Origin: Pseudomonadota bacterium
GTDB taxonomy: Bacteria > Pseudomonadota > Alphaproteobacteria > Caulobacterales > Caulobacteraceae
NCBI GenBank assembly: GCA_023456105.1
Contig: JAEYAO010000041.1
Coordinates: 1 to 62,559, forward strand
Reading direction: 5' to 3'
Length of the DNA stretch: 62,559 bases
The first letter of the stretch is position 1; every line of letters starts with the position of its first letter. This document shows positions 51,576-59,564 of this stretch, piece after piece. A program made the position numbers and the translations under genes. Under the pieces are notes generated by a model. It was not told where the DNA came from. It was given only the letters and a program-made list of their open reading frames with translations, and ran no database searches.

Positions 51576-52627
51576 CCGGCGCCGCGATCCCGCAAGGGCT
51601 CGGGCTCGGGCTCCAGAGCCGCCTCGCCGCGCGCCCCGGCCATGACGTCGTCGGCGGCGTCGTTGTTGGCCGCAGGCTGAGTTTGGGGCGGCGGCGGGGA
51701 GGCTGGCTCGGCGGCCTGGCCGTACCCCAGCCTTTGCAGCGCCTCTTCGCCTTGAAGTCCAAAGGCGCTGCGCAGGCGCAGATCGGCCTGAGGGAAGGGC
51801 GTCTCGATCCCTGCGCCGTCCAAGGCGTCGGCGATCAGCCACGTATAGGCCGCGTGCATGGCCGCCGGACGCTTCACCGCCTCGCGGGTCGGCCAGACCA
51901 GCAGTTCGAACTCCAGTCCCCGCTCGCCGAAGGACACCAGCCACACCTGGCTCTTGCGGGCTTCGGTCTCGGGCAGGGTGAACGAACTGGAGCGGGCGCA
52001 GGCCAGAACCGCATCGCGCACACGTCCCCGGTCCGAGCCGTAGGCGACGGTGAAGGGGATGTGGATGCGCCGGGTGTCGCCCTTCAGGGTCCAGTTGGTC
52101 ACCGGCTGCTCGATCAGCCTCGAGTTGGGCACCAGGACGTTGACGTTGTCGTTGGTGCGCACCCGGGTGGCGCGCGGTCCGATCTCCATGATCGCGCCCC
52201 GGATGTCGATGTCCTCGATCTCGATGTAGTCGCCGACGGACACCATCCGGTCGAAGATCAGAAACAGGCCGGAGACGAACTCCTTGACCACGCCCTGGAG
52301 ACCCAGCCCGACGCCGATGCCGAGCGCACCGGCGAACACCGCCAGCGACGACAGATTGACGCCCGCGGCGGACAGGGCGGCCATCACGCCGACGACGATG
52401 ATGCCGTAGCCGGCCAGCCGTTCCAGCACATACAGGGCCTGCGCGCTGCGCTCCGCCCTGGCGCGCAGCCGACGCAGAAAGCGTGTGACGAGCCAACTCG
52501 CCGCCGCCGTGGCGACCAGGATCACCGCTGCGGTGACCAGCCCGCCCAATGTCAGGGTGACGCCGCCCGCCTGCAGGACGCGGGTCTCATCAAGCGCATG
52601 CAGGCTGGTTTCCAGGCTCGCCGTCAT
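51572..52627 (-). CDS. mscS: MscS-type mechanosensitive ion channel
   Basis: A 351-aa inner-membrane channel. Three N-terminal helices end in the pore-lining TM3 (LSSLAVFAGALGIGVGLGLQGVVKEFVSGLFLIFDRMVSVGDYIEI), then the beta domain and the alpha/beta vestibule. The C-terminal tail is Pro/Ala-rich and variable. It releases osmolytes upon membrane tension. Confidence 0.9.
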   Translation of the reverse strand: MTASLETSLHALDETRVLQAGGVTLTLGGLVTAAVILVATAAASWLVTRFLRRLRARAERSAQALYVLERLAGYGIIVVGVMAALSAAGVNLSSLAVFAGALGIGVGLGLQGVVKEFVSGLFLIFDRMVSVGDYIEIEDIDIRGAIMEIGPRATRVRTNDNVNVLVPNSRLIEQPVTNWTLKGDTRRIHIPFTVAYGSDRGRVRDAVLACARSSSFTLPETEARKSQVWLVSFGERGLEFELLVWPTREAVKRPAAMHAAYTWLIADALDGAGIETPFPQADLRLRSAFGLQGEEALQRLGYGQAAEPASPPPPQTQPAANNDAADDVMAGARGEAALEPEPEPLRDRGAG

Positions 52628-52651
52628 GGATCGGGAGCGTTGCGGCGGGGG

Positions 52652-53428
52652 TCAGGGTTCCAGTTCGATCCAGACGGGGGCGTGGTCGCTCGCGCCGTCG
52701 CGGCCGCGCACGTCGCGATCGACGCCTGCATCGGACAGCCGCTCGGCCGCGGTCGGGTTCAGCAGCAGATGGTCGATGCGCAGGCCAGCGTCGCGGCTCC
52801 AGGCCTCTCGCAGATAGGCCCAGAAGGTCCAGGGCGGCGGATCGTCCGGGAACCGCTCGCGCAGGGCGTCGGTCCAGCCCCCATCCAGCAGACGGGCGTA
52901 GGCGGTGCGCGCCTGCGGGCTCAGCAGGGCGTCGGTCTTCCACGAGCGGCTGCTGTAGATGTCCGCCTCGGTCGGCACGACATTGTAGTCGCCGGCCAGC
53001 ACCACGGGGGCGGGCGCGTCATGAAGCGTCCGGGCGTGTGCGATCAGCCGCTCGAACCAGGCCAGCTTGTAGTCGAACTTGGGACCCGGCCGGGGATTTC
53101 CGTTCGGCAGGTACAGGCAGCCGATCAGAACGCCGCTCACGGCCGCCTCAATATAGCGGGCCTGATCGTCGCCGTCGTCGCCCGGCAGACGGCGGCGCGT
53201 GACCACCGGCGCGCCCACGCGGCTCAGGATCGCCACGCCGTTCCAGCGATGCTCGCCCTTCCAGACGGCCTCGTATCCGGCCTCGAGGATGGGTTGATGC
53301 GGAAACTGGGCGTCCGTGGCCTTGAGCTCCTGCAGGCAGACCACGTCGGGCTCGGCCGCCTCCAGCCATTGCAGCAGATTGGGCAGGCGCTTGTTCACGC
53401 CGTTGATGTTGAAGGTGGCGATCCTCAC
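52652..53428 (-). CDS. xth: Exodeoxyribonuclease III (AP endonuclease)
   Basis: A 258-aa AP endonuclease of the ExoIII family. The catalytic residues appear in IATFNINGVNKRLPNLLQWL, CLQELKA, LAGDYNVVPTEADIY and ASDHAPVW. The start is GTG at 53428. It cuts at abasic sites in base-excision repair. A hybrid kinase gene starts upstream on the same strand with a gap of 7 bp. Confidence 0.93.
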   Translation of the reverse strand: MRIATFNINGVNKRLPNLLQWLEAAEPDVVCLQELKATDAQFPHQPILEAGYEAVWKGEHRWNGVAILSRVGAPVVTRRRLPGDDGDDQARYIEAAVSGVLIGCLYLPNGNPRPGPKFDYKLAWFERLIAHARTLHDAPAPVVLAGDYNVVPTEADIYSSRSWKTDALLSPQARTAYARLLDGGWTDALRERFPDDPPPWTFWAYLREAWSRDAGLRIDHLLLNPTAAERLSDAGVDRDVRGRDGASDHAPVWIELEP

Positions 53429-53435
53429 CGCGGAT

Positions 53436-55175
53436 TCAGGCCTCCAGGGCCAGGGCAGGCGGGCGCGGCGCGGCGACGGCGCGGCTCGCGCGCTCCAAGG
53501 TCGACACAAGGGCGGCCGGGTCGATCGGCTTGGTCAGGAAGTTGTCGACGTCGACCGCAAGCCAGGCCTGCCGGTGCACGTCCAAGGCGTTGGCGGTCAG
53601 GGCGATCACGGGCGTCTGGCGGTTCGCCCCCTCCACGCGGATGGCCCGCGTGGCGCTGATCCCGTCCATCACCGGCATCTGCATGTCCATCAGGATGATG
53701 TCGAACGGAACGTCGCGCGCCAGCGCCACGGCTTCCGCCCCGTCTTCCGCGAAGCTCAGCCTGCAGCCGAACGGCTCCAGCAGCATGGCGACGATCTTCC
53801 GGTTCACCGGATGGTCGTCCACCGCCAGGATCGACAGGTTGGACAGGTCGGCTTCCGCCTCGGCCTGTTCCTCCATCTCGTCCACGGCGGCCACCGCCTC
53901 GCTCGGCAACGTCAGCTCGAAGGTGGTGCCCACGCCGACATGGCTGTCGACGGCCAGCGCGCCGCCCATCAACTCGGCCAATCTCTTGGAAATCGCCAGC
54001 CCCAGGCCCGTGCCGCCGTAGCGGCGGGTCACGCCGGCGTCGACCTGTTCAAAGCTGTTGAAGATGAGGGGCAGACGATCGGCGGGAATGCCGCAGCCGG
54101 TGTCGCTGACCCGTATGCGCAGGGTGGAGCCTTCGGCCATCCACTCGGCCTGCACCGTCACCTCGCCCTGCTGGGTGAACTTCACCGCATTGGACAGGAG
54201 GTTGAACAGGATCTGCTGCAACCGCAGGGCGTCGATGCAAAGGCCGGAAGGGAAGTCCGGCGACAGGATCAGGCGGATGGCCACGCCATTGGCGTCGGCC
54301 CGAGGCTCCCACAGGCTCTTGAGGCCCTTCAGCTTTTCGCGCACGTCGGTGGTGGTCGGCTCGATCTGCATCTTGCCGGCCTCGATCTTGGAGAAATCCA
54401 GCACATCGTTCAGCAGGCCCACCAGAACCTCGCCCGCATCCTTCAGCATGCCGACCTGTTCGCGTTGCTCAGGCCGCAGGCGACTGCGGTCGAGCAGCGT
54501 CGCCGCAGCCATCACCGCATTCATGGGGGTGCGGATTTCGTGGCTGACCACGGCCAGGAAGTCGGATTTGGCGGCGCTGGCGACCTCGGCGCGGTTGCGC
54601 TCCTCGGTGGCGGTCGCATTGGCCTGTTGTAGGGCCTTGGTCGTGGCCGCGCTCTGGCGCACGGCGACCAGCAGATGGGTCATGTAGAGCACGCAGCCGA
54701 TGGCGATCAGATAGTCCTGCGGCGTGTTGGTCAGGATCGCCCGACAGACCGGCAGGCCCAGGAAGTAGAGGGCGTGCGGCGTGACCGACGCCAGCAGGAT
54801 CAATCGCACCGAGTTCAGGTGCAGGGTGACGTGAAGCAGCGCGCCGGCGATCAGCACGCTGCCGATCACCATGCCGGTCTCGCCCGCGCCCCACAGGTAG
54901 ATGGAGATCGAGGAGTAGATCGTGCTGTTCACCGCGCACGACAGGCAGCAGGCCGCCAGGGACCGAGCGTCCGGACGTCCGCGCCCTTCCTCCATCAGCG
55001 GACGGAACGCCAGCCAGTCGACGGCCTGTCCGACCGCGACGGCCAACAGCCAGATCGCCGGCCAGCCGGAGGGCGCCATCATCCACGCCGTCAGGGCTAT
55101 GAAACCGGCCAGCCCCACGCGGGCCTTGAGTTCGCGCCGCCTCGTTTGGGCGACGGCTTGGTAGGGATTGGTCAT
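53436..55175 (-). CDS. Membrane hybrid sensor histidine kinase
   Basis: A 579-aa kinase. The first 200 residues contain about five or six membrane helices (GFIALTAWMMAP, AIWLLAVAVGQAVDWLAF and others) without a periplasmic sensor domain, as in quorum- or redox-type sensors with integral-membrane sensing. HisKA has the His in AVVSHEIRTPMNAVMAA, HATPase has NAVKFT, DTGCGIP and GTGLGLAISKRLAELM, and the receiver has its acceptor in DIILMDMQMPVMDG. No cognate regulator is adjacent. A candidate structured RNA lies upstream on the same strand. Confidence 0.9.
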   Translation of the reverse strand: MTNPYQAVAQTRRRELKARVGLAGFIALTAWMMAPSGWPAIWLLAVAVGQAVDWLAFRPLMEEGRGRPDARSLAACCLSCAVNSTIYSSISIYLWGAGETGMVIGSVLIAGALLHVTLHLNSVRLILLASVTPHALYFLGLPVCRAILTNTPQDYLIAIGCVLYMTHLLVAVRQSAATTKALQQANATATEERNRAEVASAAKSDFLAVVSHEIRTPMNAVMAAATLLDRSRLRPEQREQVGMLKDAGEVLVGLLNDVLDFSKIEAGKMQIEPTTTDVREKLKGLKSLWEPRADANGVAIRLILSPDFPSGLCIDALRLQQILFNLLSNAVKFTQQGEVTVQAEWMAEGSTLRIRVSDTGCGIPADRLPLIFNSFEQVDAGVTRRYGGTGLGLAISKRLAELMGGALAVDSHVGVGTTFELTLPSEAVAAVDEMEEQAEAEADLSNLSILAVDDHPVNRKIVAMLLEPFGCRLSFAEDGAEAVALARDVPFDIILMDMQMPVMDGISATRAIRVEGANRQTPVIALTANALDVHRQAWLAVDVDNFLTKPIDPAALVSTLERASRAVAAPRPPALALEA

Positions 55176-55304
55176 GACGTCCTCTTGGACGTGACCCTAA
55201 GAGGCAACTGCTGGATTAAGCCTTAGCGCGAACAAGCGCGGGGTCGAATATCTGAAGTTGCCGCGCCGGCGGGGACGAGCCCCATGCCTCGCGGCGCCGA
55301 AAGC

Positions 55305-55445
55305 AAAAGGGGCCAGCGGCGAACCGCTGACCCCTCGGAAACTGGTGGTGTGCCAAGGAGGGGAGGTCATTCTCTCCGTGACCGGCACATCCAAAATGTG
55401 CCGGCTGATTCCCTGATCGAGCCGCTTAAACAGGGAATAGCTCAA
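55305..55445 (-). ncRNA. Candidate structured RNA ending in an intrinsic terminator
   Basis: Read on the minus strand this 140-bp segment contains, in order, an 8-bp hairpin (ATTCCCTG/CAGGGAAT, 55408-55438), a perfect 9-bp hairpin (CCGGCACAT/ATGTGCCGG, 55382-55404), a C-rich single-stranded stretch (CCTCCCCTCC), and an 11-bp stem with a UUCG loop (55309-55334) followed by TTTT. There is one mismatch in the last stem. No gene lies just upstream that needs a terminator, and the hybrid kinase starts 130 bp further downstream. It could be a free sRNA or a leader with an attenuator. An overlapping TTG-initiated reading frame exists but lacks homology. Confidence 0.55.
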
Positions 55446-55625
55446 ACTTAGCCAAATCCTCTCTGCCGCCTAAGCCGTTAAACTAATGCTTCTTAGAAGG
55501 TTTTCACGATCCTGCGCCAGAAATGCGGTTCCAAATACAGGGAAACGCATGTCATTTCAGGCAGAGCGTAAAGCGACTCGAGCCAAATCTGAATAAACAT
55601 CGTAGCTATCGTCGGCGGCCGACGA

Positions 55626-56068
55626 TCACCTGTCCAAAGTCACGATATGTCTATGGTGGTGGAGCACCCCCCAGGCGCGCCGCTCTGACACGTTCAACTC
55701 GGCCCGCACCTTGTCGATACAGGCCCAGAGACGGGCAGGGCTCAGAAGTTCCCTCGGGCCGTATCCGACAGGATCAGCTTGTCCAGCGTCAGGTCCGACA
55801 CCGCACGACGCAGTCTGGCGTTCTCAAGCTCCGGCGCCTTCATCCGTTTGACCTGATCGGTCTTCATCCCGCCGAACGCCGCCCGCCAGCGGAAGTACGT
55901 CATCTCCGTCACCGCGATCGTCTTCAACGCCTCCGAGATCGACTTGCCTTGCCCCGTCAGCACCTCGACATGGCGCAGCTTGGCTATGATCTCTTCGGGC
56001 TTGTGACGCTTCCTGGCCATCCTTGGCTCCATCCATTCCGGTCCGCAGACCAACATAGGGGATGGATC
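55626..56068 (-). mobile_element. IS3-family insertion sequence remnant (OrfA and a truncated OrfB)
   Basis: OrfA (55742-56020) is a complete-looking 92-aa protein starting MARKRHKPEEIIAKLRHVEV and ending SDLTLDKLILSDTARGNF, the IS3/IS407-type helix-turn-helix plus leucine zipper. OrfB starts in the next frame (LSPARLWACIDKVRAELNVSERRAW) and stops after about 40 codons at 55626, so the DDE catalytic core is gone. The right terminus TGATCCATCCCC ends at 56068. It is an inactive element with no full transposase. Confidence 0.8.
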
Positions 56069-56224
56069 ACTTAAAAGGGCGCAGACCACGATCGCGGATA
56101 CGGTAAGCCTCAGGGCAGTTATTCTCGGCCTGCGCCGTGATGCATTCGGCCAGCAGACCCTCGACCGCGGCCTTCAGGGCGGCTGCGATCAGAGGGGCGG
56201 CAGTCCGTTTTCCGAACGACACGT
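56069..56224 (-). other. Short orphan coding-like fragment beside the IS remnant
   Basis: The minus strand reads NELNVSFGKRTAAPLIAAAL and continues AVEGLLAECITAQAENNCPEAYRIRDRGLRP before running into the IS end. It has no start of its own and no recognised family. It may be the remains of a gene that the IS interrupted, since HdeD upstream has its own stop at 56225. Confidence 0.3.
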
Positions 56225-56779
56225 TCAGCTCGTTATTTTCCGCAGTTTGAGCGCCAGAGCGACCGTGAGCACGCCCGCGACGATGGCCCAGGCGCCGATC
56301 AGCCAGACCAGGGCCAGGGCGCCGGCGCCGGGGGCGGCGATGACGGCCAAACCGAACAGCACAGAGATCGCGCCGGACAGGATCAGCAGCCACTCCTTGC
56401 GGATCGTCTTGCGCAGCTGGATGGCGCCGACGATCTCGAAGATACCGCGCGCGATGGCCGCCGCGCCGATGATGACCACAAGGGCGACGGCGGTCAGGTC
56501 GGGCAAGGCCAGGGCGACCGCGCCCGCCGCCAGTCCCACGAGTCCCACGACGGCCAGCCACCAGCGCGGCGCCAGGCCGCCGCCACGGATGGCCCCGAGC
56601 AAGGCGAACGCGCCGTCCAGAATGGCGTAAACTCCGTAGAGGATCACCAGCGTCAGCAACGTCACCTGAGGCCAAACGAAGGTCAGGACGCCGAAGGCAA
56701 TGGCGGCCAAGCCGCGCAACAGCAGCAACCACCAGGCCCGGCTCAGAAAATCTCCAAGCGGATTGAAATGCGTATCCAT
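56225..56779 (-). CDS. HdeD family membrane protein
   Basis: A 184-aa protein with six membrane helices in three similar pairs (the pattern WWLLLLRGLAAIAFGVLTFVWP recurs as RGIFEIVGAIQLRK-type units). This is the HdeD/DUF308 fold, linked to acid resistance in enteric bacteria; the role here is unknown. I chose ATG 56779; ATG 56833 extends it by 18 residues. Confidence 0.85.
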   Translation of the reverse strand: MDTHFNPLGDFLSRAWWLLLLRGLAAIAFGVLTFVWPQVTLLTLVILYGVYAILDGAFALLGAIRGGGLAPRWWLAVVGLVGLAAGAVALALPDLTAVALVVIIGAAAIARGIFEIVGAIQLRKTIRKEWLLILSGAISVLFGLAVIAAPGAGALALVWLIGAWAIVAGVLTVALALKLRKITS

Positions 56780-56874
56780 GAGTTCAGCCCCGTCATTTGC
56801 GGCGTCATTCGCCGCGTGGAGGCCGGGCGTCATCGCCCGACCGGAAAACTACCAGCCGCCGAAACGGCGCACGA

Positions 56875-57690
56875 TCAGAATCCCCCCGCGATAGCCATCT
56901 CCTGTTCGTCTCGAGCCTGGATCAGGGGGCTGTCGGCGACGTCGCTCATTGCCCGCTCGGCGTTGGCGAAAGTCGCCACGGCCCAGCGGTCGCCGATCGG
57001 CGTCAGCATCAGGAAGGCGACGCCGGTGTTCCGGACGCCGCTTCCCGGCGCATAGGGCGTAAGACCGGTCACACTTGCCGCGTCGGCGTCGACGCCGAAA
57101 TAGGCGTCGTTGCTGCGGGCGTCACCGCCTCGCGCATACAAGGTGCTCTGCAACAGGCCGATGCGCGTCACGCCCTGGTGCGAGGCCGAGGCGTAGTAGG
57201 TCGTTCCGTCGGTCTGGCCGCTGATGTCGCGCATGACACGTCCGCCGACCGAGATGTTCCCCGGAATCCGGACGAAGCCATAGACCGCCATGTCGGCGCC
57301 GAGGTCGGGCAGGTCCAGCCCCTCGATAGCCGACTTACCGCAATAATGCGGCCGAAGCTGCACGCCCGCCCTCAGCCCGTCGTCGGCCACGATATTGTAG
57401 CCGAGCCCGTCGAGCGGATTGCCGTAGACCCGGTTGCGCCAGTTGAAATCGGCCCAGGGCGTGGCGTTCACCCGGTTCGCCTCTCGCCCGGTCGAGCTGA
57501 AGCCAGAGACCGCCCCGGCGCTGATGTCGACGTTCCATTCCGGTGTGTCCGGCACGGGTTCGAACGGCTGGGGCTGGGCCGACGCCGCCCCGGCGACCGC
57601 CATCCCCAGAACGACGCCCAATGCGGCGCCGAGGGCGCCGGCCAGCATATTACAGGCGCCGAGACGCCGGAAACCGGGACGCGGCATCAT
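56875..57690 (-). CDS. MipA/OmpV family outer-membrane protein
   Basis: A 271-aa outer-membrane beta-barrel protein. A signal peptide (GVVLGMAVAGAASAQ) is followed by the barrel: DISAGAVSGFSSTG, ADFNWRNRVYGNPLDGLGYN, YGFVRIPGNISVGGRVMRD, and FLMLTPIGDRWAVATFANAERAMSDVADSPLIQARDEQ near the end, then Phe at the C-terminus. MipA members link to murein-synthase scaffolds, and OmpV-type members to solute uptake; which applies is unclear. The ATG overlaps the stop of the chimeric gene upstream. Confidence 0.85.
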   Translation of the reverse strand: MMPRPGFRRLGACNMLAGALGAALGVVLGMAVAGAASAQPQPFEPVPDTPEWNVDISAGAVSGFSSTGREANRVNATPWADFNWRNRVYGNPLDGLGYNIVADDGLRAGVQLRPHYCGKSAIEGLDLPDLGADMAVYGFVRIPGNISVGGRVMRDISGQTDGTTYYASASHQGVTRIGLLQSTLYARGGDARSNDAYFGVDADAASVTGLTPYAPGSGVRNTGVAFLMLTPIGDRWAVATFANAERAMSDVADSPLIQARDEQEMAIAGGF

Positions 57691-59027
57691 GGTTGCTCCT
57701 GGTTGACCGGTGAATTCCATCCGCCGCCCAAGGCTTGATAGAGGGCGACTGCATTCAGCAGCTGGTTTTCGCGCAGTTGAACGATCATAAGTTCCGCGCT
57801 GAACAGGCCACGTTGGGCGTCAAGCTCCTCCAGGTAGGCGGCGTAGCCCGCGCGGTAGCGGTTGCGGGCGTGGAATAGGGCTTCGTCCTGGGCCGCGCGC
57901 TGGGCTTCGGCTTGGCGGGCCTGGGTCTCCAGACGCGTCGTGCCCTCCAGCGCGTTCTCAACCTCGGCGAAGGCGCCCAGCACCTCGCGCCGATAGGCGA
58001 AGGCGGCCTGATCGCGGCGCGCCTCGGAGGCCTCGGCCTGGGCCGACAGCCGTCCCCCGTCGAACAGCGGGGCCAAGAGGCTGCCGCCCAGGCTCCATAC
58101 GGTCACCGGATCGAGGTGTTCAATGAACAGTTCTCCGAGCGAGCCGGTCAGCCGCACCTGGGGCAGAAGCGCCGCGCGCGACGCGGCCAGGCTGGCGTCG
58201 GCGGCGACCAGCTGCGCCTCGGCCTGGGCGATGTCGGGACGCCGGACCAGAAGGCTGGAGGGCAGGCCCGGCCCGGGTTGCGGCAGGGCCAGGGTGTCGA
58301 ATCGGCCTCGCTCGACCGCGCCGGGCAGGTCGCCGGTCAACAGTCTGAGGCCGTTCTCCTGGCGACGGATCGCCAGTTCCAGCGCGGGAACCCGCTGTGC
58401 CGCGTGGGGCGTGATGATTTGGTTGACCAGTCGCCAGGCCCGATCCGCCAGATCCCTACGCTCCGCTTCGTTTCGACCGTAGAGGGCGCCGCTCATCAAG
58501 GTCAGAAGCAATAGGACGTCCGCTGGTTGGAGGTCTTTTCGGCAAGCACCGGCCGCCGAGGCCCGCTCGATGAGGCCATAGAAGGTCGCCGTCAGGCGTT
58601 CCAGGGCCGTCTGGATTTCCGGGAGGCGCCGGTCCGCCTGCTGCCAATAGTCAATCAGGGGCGAGCGCAAGGTGATGCGATCGGCGACGAAGCGGAGCAG
58701 GATCAGGAAGCCGTCATCCTGATCGGCCACGCGTGTGGCTTCCGCTTCGACCTCCTGAAGTCCGCGCTGGAGCAGCGCCATGATCAGGGCTTGTCGGTCG
58801 GCGAAATTGCGAAACAGGGTGATCCGCGCCACGCCCGCGCGCTGGGCGATCAGATCAAGCGGCGCGTTCAAGCCCATCTCGACGAAGGCGGCTTCGGCGG
58901 CGTCCAGGAGTTGGGTGCGGTTCTGTTGGGCGTCCGCCCGGTGTCTGGCCATGCGGTCGTTGGATGGGACCAGTCCGCCGCTGTCAAGCCCGCCAGCAGG
59001 AGGGGCGGGCGACTCGACGGCGGACAT
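57687..59027 (-). CDS. In-frame chimera: TetR regulator fused to an efflux outer-membrane protein C-half
   Basis: About 446 aa. Residues to about 210 are a TetR regulator (QNRTQLLDAAEAAFVEMG, APLDLIAQRAGVARITLFRNFADRQALI, and a helical C-domain). From the codon for VPALELAIRR (58391) the protein becomes the C-terminal half of an OprM/NodT-type efflux outer-membrane protein: VRRPDIAQAEAQLVAADASLAASRAALLPQVRLTGSLG, and the coiled-coil repeat EALFHARNRYRAGYAAYLEELDAQRGLFSAELMIVQLRENQLLNAVALYQALGGGW. There is no signal peptide, so the OMP part cannot be exported. The likely origin is one deletion that removed the pump genes between tetR and the OMP gene. The start is uncertain (TTG 59045, ATG 59027, ATG 58952). 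Confidence 0.85.
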   Translation of the reverse strand: MSAVESPAPPAGGLDSGGLVPSNDRMARHRADAQQNRTQLLDAAEAAFVEMGLNAPLDLIAQRAGVARITLFRNFADRQALIMALLQRGLQEVEAEATRVADQDDGFLILLRFVADRITLRSPLIDYWQQADRRLPEIQTALERLTATFYGLIERASAAGACRKDLQPADVLLLLTLMSGALYGRNEAERRDLADRAWRLVNQIITPHAAQRVPALELAIRRQENGLRLLTGDLPGAVERGRFDTLALPQPGPGLPSSLLVRRPDIAQAEAQLVAADASLAASRAALLPQVRLTGSLGELFIEHLDPVTVWSLGGSLLAPLFDGGRLSAQAEASEARRDQAAFAYRREVLGAFAEVENALEGTTRLETQARQAEAQRAAQDEALFHARNRYRAGYAAYLEELDAQRGLFSAELMIVQLRENQLLNAVALYQALGGGWNSPVNQEQP

Positions 59028-59041
59028 CGTCGATTTCGTTT

Positions 59042-59506
59042 TCAATCGCCCCGGCGCGCCTTGGCCTGATGGTCGAGCCAGTCGCGGGTGTCGCTGAGCC
59101 AGGTGTTGACCTGCGCGGCGGCGGCGTCGCGGGTCAGGTCGAACCGGGTCTGAAGGCGCGAAACCAGCAGATCGATGTCCGCCTCCACCGCCTCGCGCCG
59201 GTCGGCCAGGTCCGCCCTGGCGTCATCGACCTGGGCCTTCGCGGCCGCCCAGCGATCGGCCATCACGGTGTTGAAACGGTCCCCTTGGGCCTGGAGGGTT
59301 GCGACCGGCTGATGCTCCTTTTGCCAGCGGTTCATGGCTTCCTCGGTCTGCTCCGCCGCGAGGCCGAACTCCCTCTGGACCAGGCCCGCGATCTCCCTGA
59401 GGTTGCCCTTGATCGCTCCGGTCTGGTCATCGAGGCTTTCGGCCCACAGGCGCTGTATGCGCCCCGAAATGATCTTCCATTCGCCGGCCAGCTGGTTCTT
59501 GTTCAT
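59042..59506 (-). CDS. CsbD-like stress protein with extended helical tail
   Basis: A 154-aa protein. The first 60 residues (NKNQLAGEWKIISGRIQRLWAESLDDQTGAIKGNLREIAGLVQREFG) have the CsbD repeat. The rest (residues 60-154) is helical and highly charged, longer than usual for CsbD, which is about 60-70 aa. It lies upstream of the chimeric gene on the same strand. CsbD-type genes are usually general-stress regulated. Confidence 0.72.
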   Translation of the reverse strand: MNKNQLAGEWKIISGRIQRLWAESLDDQTGAIKGNLREIAGLVQREFGLAAEQTEEAMNRWQKEHQPVATLQAQGDRFNTVMADRWAAAKAQVDDARADLADRREAVEADIDLLVSRLQTRFDLTRDAAAAQVNTWLSDTRDWLDHQAKARRGD

Positions 59507-59564
59507 CGAAGCGGTCCGTGTGCTTGGCTGTCTGGGACAGGCTGAGTGATATGGATTTTATCTT

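Noticed and set aside
55197..55445. Protein-coding gene of 82 aa on the minus strand
   Set aside because: It needs a TTG start, has no family resemblance, and its sequence is fully occupied by three hairpins and a terminator.
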